A stretch of 64,000 bases of DNA from Nocardia acididurans (lineage in GTDB: Bacteria > Actinomycetota > Actinomycetes > Mycobacteriales > Mycobacteriaceae), in assembly GCF_016741815.1 (NCBI RefSeq), contig NZ_JAERRJ010000015.1, forward strand, positions 99,894 through 163,893, read 5' to 3'. The notes beneath the pieces were generated by a model that saw only the letters and a program-made list of their open reading frames with translations, searched no databases and was not told where the DNA came from. Position 1 is the first letter of the stretch; every line of letters begins with the position of its first letter. The position numbers and the translations under genes are program-made. This document shows, piece after piece, positions 56,994-64,000 of this stretch.

Positions 56994-58949
56994 GTGAGCG
57001 CACCTACCGCACGGCCCGGGCCCTCGGCCCGCAAGCCGGCGCCTTCGGCCCCGGCCGCGGCTCCGGCCGCAACCCCGAATCGTCGCCAGGTCCCGCCCGA
57101 GCGGGTCACCGGCGCGCAGTCTGTTGTCCGCTCCCTCGAGGAGCTCGGCGTCGACACGGTATTCGGTATTCCGGGCGGTGCGATCCTTCCCGTCTACGAC
57201 CCGCTGTTCGACTCCACCAAGGTCCGCCACGTGCTGGTGCGCCACGAGCAGGGCGGCGGCCACGCCGCCACCGGCTACGCGCAGGCCACCGGCAAGGTCG
57301 GCGTCTGCATGGCCACCTCCGGCCCCGGCGCGACCAACCTGGTGACCCCGATCGCCGACGCCCAGATGGACTCGGTGCCGCTGGTGGCCATCACCGGCCA
57401 GGTCGGCCGCTCGCTGATCGGCACCGACGCCTTCCAGGAAGCCGATATCTCCGGCATCACCATGGCGTGCACCAAGCACAACTTCCTGGTCACCGACCCG
57501 ATCGACATCCCGCGCATGCTGGCCGAGGCCTTCCACCTGGCCTCCACCGGCCGCCCCGGCGCGGTGCTCGTGGACATCCCGAAGGATGTGCTGCAGGCGC
57601 AGACCACCTTCTCCTGGCCGCCGGAGATGCGACTGCCCGGCTACCGTCCGGTCACCAAGCCGCACGGCAAGCAGGTGCGCGAGGCCGCCCGCATGATCCT
57701 CGACGCCAAGGCCCCCGTGCTGTACGTGGGCGGCGGCGTCATCAAGGCCGACGCCTCCAAGGAACTCCTCGAACTGGCCGAGCTGACCGGCATCCCGGTG
57801 GTCACCACCCTGATGGCGCGCGGCGCGTTCCCCGACTCGCACACCCTCAACATGGGTATGCCGGGTATGCACGGCACCGTGGGAGCCGTTGCGGCCCTGC
57901 AGAAGTCGGATCTGCTGATCACCCTGGGCGCGCGGTTCGACGACCGCGTCACCGGTCAGCTGGATTCCTTCGCGCCCAACGCCAAGGTCATCCACGCCGA
58001 TATCGACCCGGCCGAGATCGGCAAGAACCGGCACGCGGACGTCCCGATCGTGGGCGACTGCCGTGAGGTCATCGCCGAGCTCATCGAGACGCTGAAGGCC
58101 GATCCGGCCACCGGCGCTGTGTCTTCGGGGAGCTCCGCGGGCTCCGCTCCCGCACCGCTGCTGGATCTCACCGAGTGGTGGGGCTACCTGTCCGGCGTGC
58201 GCGACGCGTACCCGCTGGGCTACACCCCGCCGTCGGACGGTTCGCTCTCGCCCGAGTTCGTGATCGAGAAGCTGGGTCAGCTCGCCGGTCCGGACGCCAT
58301 CTACTGCGCCGGCGTCGGCCAGCACCAGATGTGGGCCGCGCAGTTCATCAAGTACGAGAAGCCGCGCACCTGGCTGAACTCCGGTGGCCTGGGCACCATG
58401 GGCTACGCCGTGCCCGCCGCCATGGGCGCCAAGATGGGCGCACCGGACCGCGAGGTCTGGGCGGTCGACGGTGACGGCTGCTTCCAGATGACCAATCAGG
58501 AACTGGCCACCTGTGCCGTGGAGGGCGTGCCGATCAAGGTCGCGCTCATCAACAACGGCAACCTGGGCATGGTGCGGCAGTGGCAGACGCTGTTCTATGA
58601 ACAGCGTTACTCCAACACCGACCTCGGCACGCACACCCTGCGCATCCCGGATTTCGTGAAGCTCGCGGAAGCCCTGGGCTGCCACGGTATCCGCGTGGAG
58701 AAGGAAGAGGACGTCGAGGCCGCCATCCGTGAGGCGCAGGCCATCAACGACCGTCCCGTCGTGATCGACTTCATCGTCGGCAAGGACGCGCAGGTGTGGC
58801 CGATGGTCGCCGCCGGCACCTCGAACGACGAGATCATGGCCGCGCGCGGCATCCGCCCGCTGTTCGACGACGACGAGTCGGCGTCCGAGCCCGCGGTGAT
58901 CCACGAGGCCATGTCGCACGAGCGCGCCCAGAAGGGGACCGAGGAATGA
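56994..58949 (+). CDS. ilvB: Acetolactate synthase large subunit
   Basis: The enzyme condenses two pyruvates, or pyruvate and 2-oxobutyrate, using thiamine diphosphate. The 651-residue length with an extra Ala/Pro-rich N-terminus (residues 1-35) matches mycobacterial IlvB1. The catalytic Glu is in VRHEQGGGHAATGYAQATG, the ThDP motif is GDGCFQMTNQELAT to INNGNLGMVRQWQ, and FAD-site residues are in the middle. The GTG follows AAGGA. The stop overlaps the ilvN start (ATGA). Expression is likely set by the leader-peptide attenuator. Confidence 0.97.
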   Translation: MSAPTARPGPSARKPAPSAPAAAPAATPNRRQVPPERVTGAQSVVRSLEELGVDTVFGIPGGAILPVYDPLFDSTKVRHVLVRHEQGGGHAATGYAQATGKVGVCMATSGPGATNLVTPIADAQMDSVPLVAITGQVGRSLIGTDAFQEADISGITMACTKHNFLVTDPIDIPRMLAEAFHLASTGRPGAVLVDIPKDVLQAQTTFSWPPEMRLPGYRPVTKPHGKQVREAARMILDAKAPVLYVGGGVIKADASKELLELAELTGIPVVTTLMARGAFPDSHTLNMGMPGMHGTVGAVAALQKSDLLITLGARFDDRVTGQLDSFAPNAKVIHADIDPAEIGKNRHADVPIVGDCREVIAELIETLKADPATGAVSSGSSAGSAPAPLLDLTEWWGYLSGVRDAYPLGYTPPSDGSLSPEFVIEKLGQLAGPDAIYCAGVGQHQMWAAQFIKYEKPRTWLNSGGLGTMGYAVPAAMGAKMGAPDREVWAVDGDGCFQMTNQELATCAVEGVPIKVALINNGNLGMVRQWQTLFYEQRYSNTDLGTHTLRIPDFVKLAEALGCHGIRVEKEEDVEAAIREAQAINDRPVVIDFIVGKDAQVWPMVAAGTSNDEIMAARGIRPLFDDDESASEPAVIHEAMSHERAQKGTEE

Positions 58950-59449
58950 GCACCACCCACACCCTCTCCGTGCTGGTGGAGGACAAGCCGGGCGTGCTGG
59001 CGCGCGTGGCGTCGCTGTTCTCCCGCCGCGGGTTCAATATCGAGTCCCTGGCCGTCGGTGGCACCGAGATCCCGGAGATCTCGCGTATGACCATCGTGGT
59101 GACGGTCGAGGATCTGCCGCTCGAGCAGGTCACCAAGCAGCTGAACAAGCTGGTGAACGTGATCAAGATTGTCGAACAGGACGCCGAGACCTCGGTGGCC
59201 CGCGAGCTCATCCTGGTGAAGGTGCGCGCCGACGCGTCGGTCCGCACCCAGGTCATCGAAGCCGTGAACCTGTTCCGCGCCAAGGTCATCGACGTCTCAC
59301 CCGACGCGCTGACCGTCGAGGCGACCGGCACCCGCTCGAAACTCGATGCGCTGCTTCGCATGCTGGAGCCGTACGGCATCCGCGAGATCGTCCAGTCCGG
59401 TGTGGTCGCTGTCGGCCGTGGGCCGAAGTCCATCACCGCGACTCGCTAG
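58946..59449 (+). CDS. ilvN: Acetolactate synthase regulatory subunit
   Basis: The 167-residue regulatory subunit binds valine and confers feedback inhibition on IlvB. An N-terminal ACT domain (THTLSVLVEDKPGVLARVAS, RRGFNIESLAVGGTE) is followed by a second ACT-like half (ELILVKVRADASVRTQVIEA, RSKLDALLRMLEPYGIREIV). The length is that of the short actinobacterial form. The ATG overlaps the ilvB stop by 4 bases. Confidence 0.97.
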   Translation: MSTTHTLSVLVEDKPGVLARVASLFSRRGFNIESLAVGGTEIPEISRMTIVVTVEDLPLEQVTKQLNKLVNVIKIVEQDAETSVARELILVKVRADASVRTQVIEAVNLFRAKVIDVSPDALTVEATGTRSKLDALLRMLEPYGIREIVQSGVVAVGRGPKSITATR

Positions 59450-59544
59450 TAACCGGCCGCGCCTGCGGCCATCCGCAAGACCACCCGGCATGCTTTCAGC
59501 CGGGACCAATGCTTTAAACACAGAATCCAGAAGGAGAACCCAAA

Positions 59545-60558
59545 GTGGCAGTCGAGATGTTCTACGACGATGACGCCGACCTGTCGATCATCCAGGGCAA
59601 GAAGGTCGCGGTCATCGGCTACGGCAGCCAGGGCCACGCCCACTCGCTGAGCCTGCGCGACTCCGGCGTCGACGTGCGTGTCGGTCTCGCCGAGGGTTCG
59701 AAGTCCCGCCCGAAGGCCGAAGAGGCCGGTCTGACCGTCGGCACCCCCGCCGAGGTCGCCGAGTGGGCCGACGTGATCATGGTGCTGGCCCCCGACACCG
59801 CCCAGGCGTCGATCTTCACCAATGACATCGAGCCCTCCCTCAAGGACGGCGACGCGCTGTTCTTCGGCCACGGCCTGAACATCCACTTCGGTCTGATCAA
59901 GGCTCCGGCCAACGTCACCGTCGCCATGGTCGCCCCGAAGGGCCCCGGCCACCTGGTGCGCCGCCAGTTCGTCGACGGCAAGGGCGTCCCGGCCCTGATC
60001 GCCGTCGACCAGGACCCGACCGGCAACGGCCAGGCCCTGGCCCTGTCCTACGCGAAGGCCATCGGCGGCACCCGCGCCGGCGTCATCAAGACCACCTTCA
60101 AGGAAGAGACCGAGACCGACCTCTTCGGTGAGCAGGCCGTGCTCTGCGGCGGCACCGAGGAACTGGTCAAGACCGGCTTCGAGGTCATGGTCGAGGCCGG
60201 CTACGCCCCCGAAATGGCGTACTTCGAGGTCCTGCACGAGCTCAAGCTGATCGTCGACCTCATGTACGAGGGCGGCATCGCCCGCATGAACTACTCGGTC
60301 TCCGACACCGCCGAATTCGGCGGCTACCTGTCGGGCCCGCGCGTCATCGACGCCGACACCAAGAAGCGCATGGAAGCCATCCTCAAGGACATCCAGGACG
60401 GCACCTTCGTCAAGCGCCTCGTCGCCAACGTCGAAGGCGGCAACAAGGAGCTCGAGGGCCTGCGCAAGCAGAACGCCGAGCACCCCATCGAGGTCACCGG
60501 CGCCAAGCTGCGCGGCCTGATGAGCTGGGTCGACCGCCCGATCACCGAAACCGCCTGA
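59545..60558 (+). CDS. ilvC: Ketol-acid reductoisomerase
   Basis: IlvC converts acetolactate to dihydroxyisovalerate, with NADPH and Mg2+. The 337-residue class I form shows the Rossmann loop VAVIGYGSQGHAHSLSLRDSG, MVAPKGPGHLVRRQF, and the acidic metal site (TDLFGEQAVLCGG). The GTG start follows AAGGAGA. The 95-base gap after ilvN has no clear terminator, so ilvBNC is one operon. The stop is followed by a strong hairpin. Confidence 0.97.
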   Translation: MAVEMFYDDDADLSIIQGKKVAVIGYGSQGHAHSLSLRDSGVDVRVGLAEGSKSRPKAEEAGLTVGTPAEVAEWADVIMVLAPDTAQASIFTNDIEPSLKDGDALFFGHGLNIHFGLIKAPANVTVAMVAPKGPGHLVRRQFVDGKGVPALIAVDQDPTGNGQALALSYAKAIGGTRAGVIKTTFKEETETDLFGEQAVLCGGTEELVKTGFEVMVEAGYAPEMAYFEVLHELKLIVDLMYEGGIARMNYSVSDTAEFGGYLSGPRVIDADTKKRMEAILKDIQDGTFVKRLVANVEGGNKELEGLRKQNAEHPIEVTGAKLRGLMSWVDRPITETA

Positions 60559-60573
60559 GGTTTCGTAGATCTC

Positions 60574-60612
60574 GAGAGGGCCCGTCCGGATTCCGGGCGG
60601 GCCCTTCTCGTT
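60574..60612. terminator. ilvC hairpin terminator
   Basis: GAGAGGGCCCGTCCGGA and its near-complement (to 60609) form a long stem with a TT loop, followed by GTTT. It lies between ilvC and the convergent solute-binding gene and probably serves both. Confidence 0.85.
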
Positions 60613-61746
60613 TCAGCTGCAGACGTTGTCGCGGATGCAGGCCAGGAGGAGCAGGGTGACATCTGCTCGCGGGGGAGTGGTGTTGCGGGGCTGCATGGCG
60701 AGGGGGATCCGCGGGAAGTCGGCGGCATTGGCGGAGCCGAGCTGGGTGGCGGAGCGGAAACCGTAACGCTTCCAGGCGATTTGCTGGATCTCGGGGTCCT
60801 GGAGGGCGGTGATCAGGGGTTGCGCCGCCTGGGTGAGAGTCAGGATCGGGTTGCTGTTGAAGATGGTGGGGTCGGGGTAGAGCAGGCGGGTGCCGTTGAG
60901 CAGGGCCTCGGTGGCCGAGGGGTTGTCCTGGTAGGCGGTGAGCTGCTGCAGGATCTGGTTCTCGTAGCCGGCGTAGAGGGTGGAGGCGCCCTGGATGAGC
61001 CATTCGCGGAAGCCGCCGTCGGAGCTGTCGGGTTGCAGGCCCTGGGCGTCGTAGAGGCCGCGCACTGTCGGGAGGCCCGTCTTGGCCTCGGTGACGGTGG
61101 GCGGCTGGTAGACGTCGGAGGAGGCGACGATGGTGAGTTCCAGTTGGGCCAGGGTGAATCCGGAATTGGAGGACTTCGGGTCGGTGCTGGTGATGCGGAT
61201 GGGGCCGGCCAGGTTCTGGGCGTTCAGGGATTCCCATTTTTGTTTGGGGAGCACGTAGTCCAGCAGCAGGCGTTTGAAATCGACTATGTAGTAGGAGTTC
61301 TCGCGCTGAACGACGATGCCCGCGCGGAGCAGGGCATCGGTGGCGGCAGTGCCCGCGTAGATCACCTCGGGGGATTCGAGGACGGATTCGGCGCGGTAGC
61401 CGGGGAAGTCGTCGGTGTTGTGGGTGCTCTCGAAGACACTGCGGGCGCTGGCGGACGACGGCCACAGGCAGTCGACCTTTTGGGAGCGCAGCTGATCGGT
61501 GGGGATCTGCACCAGGTCGTAGGAGCCGCGCTTGTCGAAGTTCACCTCGAGGGAGTACTTGTCGCGCAGGATGCCCTGAATCTCGGAATCAGCCATGAGC
61601 GACGACTTTTCGGATCCACCCAGGCAAGTGAGCCGGGTGGCGGCGGCAGGAGCCTTGTTGCTGTCGCGGATCACCACGACGCCCACGGCAATGGCCACCA
61701 CGGCCACCGCGACGGCGATCAGAACGGGAAGTCGAGATTTGTTCAT
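60613..61746 (-). CDS. Exported solute-binding-like protein
   Basis: This 377-residue protein has a single N-terminal hydrophobic helix (LPVLIAVAVAVVAIAVGVVV) and no lipobox Cys right after it, so it is either anchored by the helix or cleaved. The remaining sequence resembles type II periplasmic-binding proteins (VDCLWPSSASARSVFESTHN, ESPEVIYAGTAATDALLRAG, LAGPIRITSTDPKSSNSGFT). The last is close to the substrate-binding half of the protein encoded at 62340-63974. It is the third gene of the operon. The ligand and a transporter are not known. Confidence 0.78.
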   Translation of the reverse strand: MNKSRLPVLIAVAVAVVAIAVGVVVIRDSNKAPAAATRLTCLGGSEKSSLMADSEIQGILRDKYSLEVNFDKRGSYDLVQIPTDQLRSQKVDCLWPSSASARSVFESTHNTDDFPGYRAESVLESPEVIYAGTAATDALLRAGIVVQRENSYYIVDFKRLLLDYVLPKQKWESLNAQNLAGPIRITSTDPKSSNSGFTLAQLELTIVASSDVYQPPTVTEAKTGLPTVRGLYDAQGLQPDSSDGGFREWLIQGASTLYAGYENQILQQLTAYQDNPSATEALLNGTRLLYPDPTIFNSNPILTLTQAAQPLITALQDPEIQQIAWKRYGFRSATQLGSANAADFPRIPLAMQPRNTTPPRADVTLLLLACIRDNVCS

Positions 61747-62336
61747 CGGTCCTCGCTGCGGGGAAGCCCAGGGGGATTGAGAAGTTCGAGGTGCGCCAGC
61801 GCGGTGAAGAAGCGCTCCATATCCTGCTGGCCGACCTGGTCGGCGCTGTGCACGGCGAAGGTTTCGAAAACGGCCAGCACCCGGGCGCTGTGTGTCAGCA
61901 GGGCGTCGGCATTGTGGAAGGCCGCCGGATGCGCCTGGATCTCCAGGTAGCGGTCCAGCACGGATTCGACGCTGGCGAGATAGTCGAGCAGTTTGCCCGA
62001 GGTCATGGAAAGGCTTGCGGGATCGTGCTTTTCGGTGCGCTCCAGCAGAACCGGTATGCGCTCGCAGGCCCGCAGCAGCGAAGCCCGGGTCTCGCCGTCG
62101 CCGACCCTGGCGGCCAGCTGCGCGACCCGCTGATTGCGGTCCTGCACCGAACGGGTCAGCTGCCGTCGCCCGCTCGCCTTCGAAAATGACTGTCCCGCAA
62201 CGCCTGCCAGCACCGCCACGCCCACCGCCACCAGTGCCGCGCCGCCCGCCGATCCGAGCACGGCGTACAACCCGAGGAATGCGATGACCAGCGCGACCAG
62301 TGCCGTGATGACGGCGGTATTACTGGGCAAGCGCAC
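61743..62336 (-). CDS. Membrane protein with helical cytoplasmic domain (XpaC-like)
   Basis: This 197-residue protein has two membrane helices at the N-terminus (VITALVALVIAFLGLYAVLG, AALVAVGVAVLAGVAG) and then an all-helical domain of about 140 residues (LAARVGDGETRASLLRACER, KLLDYLASVESVLDRYLEIQ, MERFFTALAHLELLNPPG). The layout resembles XpaC-like proteins that partner TelA-type toxic-anion-resistance proteins, but the similarity is only structural in appearance. It overlaps the start of the next gene (ATGA) and follows the VWA gene by 3 bases. Confidence 0.7.
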   Translation of the reverse strand: MRLPSNTAVITALVALVIAFLGLYAVLGSAGGAALVAVGVAVLAGVAGQSFSKASGRRQLTRSVQDRNQRVAQLAARVGDGETRASLLRACERIPVLLERTEKHDPASLSMTSGKLLDYLASVESVLDRYLEIQAHPAAFHNADALLTHSARVLAVFETFAVHSADQVGQQDMERFFTALAHLELLNPPGLPRSEDR

Positions 62337-62339
62337 CCC

Positions 62340-63974
62340 TCACCGGTATCCGGTGGCCTGGCGCAGCGCCATGACCATATCGTCGGAGGTGAAGTAGGAG
62401 CCGCCGGTCCGCTGCGCGATATCCCGCAGCGCATCGTCCTTCACACCCTCACCGAAGCCGATGGTCACGACCGGCACACCGGTGCGCGCGATCTCGTCGA
62501 GCCCTTTGCCGCCCTCGGTGTCCGCGCCGTCGGTCATCAGGATCACCAGTCGCTTGCGCGCCGGATCGGCCGTCCCGCTGAACTGCCGCGCCGCCGTGGA
62601 CAGGCACTTGTAGATGCCGGTATTGCCACTGGGACTGCGGCTGTCGATCGCTTTGTGCAGCGCGCCCAGGCTCGCGGCGCTGTTGCCCTCGGTCCAGGGC
62701 TGCGACACCGTATTGGTGTCGAACACCAGTACCGAGGTGCGGTCCTTGGGCCCGGTCTGCAGCAGATACTTCTTCGATTCGGTGGGATCGAACAGCAGAT
62801 CAGCGGCCCGCTGCACGCCCTTCCAGCCGCCGTTGCCGTCCATACTGCCCGAGGCGTCGATGCAGTACACGAGATCGGTGGGCGTGCGGTACACGGTCTG
62901 ATAGTTGTCCAGCGCCGCGTCGATCACCGCGGCCGCCGGATAGGTGATCGGCTGCCCCTGCAGATTCGCCTGAATTCCCCAGGCGGAGTTGAACACTTCC
63001 TTCGGCGCGTCCGGCAGCGACAGCCCGATGCTGGTGATCGGCCGCCGTCCCAGCTCGATCAGCTTCTTCTGCGTATCGGCCTGCAGCAGGAAGCTCTGCA
63101 GCTTCCGAAAGTTCGTCCGCTTGTCCGGGTTGTCACCGTGCGACAGGAATCCCAGCGGAGCATCCGAAATCGCCAGCACGCCTTTGGGATAGAGAACCTG
63201 CAGCGGCTCCTTCCCCTGCGCCACCAGCTCCTTGTTCCGCTCGATCACCAGATCCTCGTAGGTGAACAGCGTCTTGCAGTCCTGCGGCGCGGCCAGGCAT
63301 TCGTCCATGAGCAGCCCCGTCGAGGGCGGCGTCCGCGCGAAAGCCCGTGCGAAGCGGGTGATCCCGGCTTTCACCGGTTCCGAATCCAGTTGCTCCCGGG
63401 TGAGCGCGACACCCGGGCCGTTCCCCGCGAAATAGTTCAGGAACCCGAGCAGAACCGTTGCCCCCGAATTGGATTGCGTCGGATTCGTCATCCACGCCGT
63501 GGTCTTCTTCGCCTCGACGGCGGCCAGAATCTCCTCGATCCCGACCTCGCGCCCGGTGAACTCGAGCGCGTCGAACTCCGACTTGCGCCCCGCGTACACC
63601 AGCGGGGTGCTGAACATCGGCTGCACCTCCTGCAACCGATGCCCGTCGTCCCCCAGCTGCTGAAAAACGCTGGAGGCGAACCAGAATGCGTCATAGGGCG
63701 GCGTATCGCCCGACGTCAACAGCCGAGCCTGATCGACCGAGCCCATCTTCGTCATGGTGCAGGTGAGCTTCTGCGTGCCGCACCACGGTTGCACGATCTG
63801 CTGGAACACCGCGTCGTGCTCGGACCCCGCGACGATATTCAGCACCTCGGGCGCGGGGTCGTAATCGACAATGGTCCCGGATTTTTCCCCGGTACCGCAT
63901 CCCGTCGCCAGTCCGCACACCGTGAGAATCGCTGCGACAAGCATTTTCGTGCGCCGGATCGCCAATAGCGTCAC
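62340..63974 (-). CDS. Lipoprotein with solute-binding and VWA domains
   Basis: This 544-residue protein has a lipoprotein signal (AAILTVCGLATGC). Residues about 35-345 look like a periplasmic-binding-protein fold (IVAGSEHDAVFQQIVQPWCG, TAWMTNPTQSNSGATVLLGF). Residues about 355-540 are a VWA domain with a complete MIDAS motif DASGSM, and VILMTDGADTEGGKG. The GTG follows GAGGGGAAAGG; the downstream ATG at 63944 is an alternative. It is the first gene of a tight three-gene operon. The fusion suggests a metal-dependent adhesion or scaffold coupled to ligand binding at the membrane. Confidence 0.85.
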   Translation of the reverse strand: MTLLAIRRTKMLVAAILTVCGLATGCGTGEKSGTIVDYDPAPEVLNIVAGSEHDAVFQQIVQPWCGTQKLTCTMTKMGSVDQARLLTSGDTPPYDAFWFASSVFQQLGDDGHRLQEVQPMFSTPLVYAGRKSEFDALEFTGREVGIEEILAAVEAKKTTAWMTNPTQSNSGATVLLGFLNYFAGNGPGVALTREQLDSEPVKAGITRFARAFARTPPSTGLLMDECLAAPQDCKTLFTYEDLVIERNKELVAQGKEPLQVLYPKGVLAISDAPLGFLSHGDNPDKRTNFRKLQSFLLQADTQKKLIELGRRPITSIGLSLPDAPKEVFNSAWGIQANLQGQPITYPAAAVIDAALDNYQTVYRTPTDLVYCIDASGSMDGNGGWKGVQRAADLLFDPTESKKYLLQTGPKDRTSVLVFDTNTVSQPWTEGNSAASLGALHKAIDSRSPSGNTGIYKCLSTAARQFSGTADPARKRLVILMTDGADTEGGKGLDEIARTGVPVVTIGFGEGVKDDALRDIAQRTGGSYFTSDDMVMALRQATGYR

Positions 63975-64000
63975 CCTTTCCCCTCTTGGCGCGATCCTAA

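Noticed and set aside
1..64000. Transposases, tRNA genes and rRNA
   Set aside because: None recognised on either strand by eye. A tRNA scan is needed to be sure for tRNAs.

Overview
This is a high-GC actinobacterial chromosome segment, most likely from Nocardia or a close mycolic-acid relative. The housekeeping genes follow the order of the Mycobacterium tuberculosis Rv3024c-Rv3001c region: mnmA, a short MetE-like gene (Rv3015c type), ligA, an ACT protein (Rv3013 type), gatC-gatA, pfkA, gatB, an LppZ-like lipoprotein, a DoxX protein, a PH-domain protein (Cfp6 type) and ilvB-ilvN-ilvC. The genus is inference. The gene order and families are read from the sequence and compared with established knowledge.

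The conserved backbone is interrupted by accessory blocks. At about 2-8.7 kb are small membrane proteins, an AAA ATPase, an ArsR-SRPBCC fusion with a double operator, a Ser/Thr kinase, and a pseudogene chimera of a TetR and a P450. At 15.6-37.9 kb, between gatA and pfkA, are two tandem Ser/Thr kinases each fused to an ADP-ribosylglycohydrolase domain, a phospholipase-A2-like/hydrolase pair, a histidine kinase and a response regulator separated by an oppositely oriented type VII secretion cassette (two WXG100 proteins, a candidate toxin and a candidate immunity protein), a third related kinase, an XRE/DUF397 module, a short threonyl-tRNA synthetase paralogue behind an apparent threonine-codon attenuator, a TetR/serine hydrolase/SnoaL group and a PAS-PP2C-ATPase-STAS regulator.

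At 39-49 kb, between pfkA and gatB, one strand carries a histidine kinase, response regulator, Ser/Thr kinase and two lipoproteins with a class-A beta-lactamase-like motif set. The other strand carries an unknown small protein and an ABC transporter. It looks like an envelope sensing and response module.

The right end holds branched-chain amino acid synthesis. ilvBNC sits behind a leader peptide rich in Leu/Val/Ile codons and an intrinsic terminator. ilvD is divergent, with a small downstream gene. The window ends with a three-gene operon of two solute-binding-like exported proteins (one with a VWA domain) and a small membrane protein.

At least ten starts look leaderless: a TAnnnT-like -10 box lies 6-7 nt before an ATG or GTG. 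The same rule places both attenuator leader peptides. No tRNA, rRNA, CRISPR array or insertion sequence was recognised.
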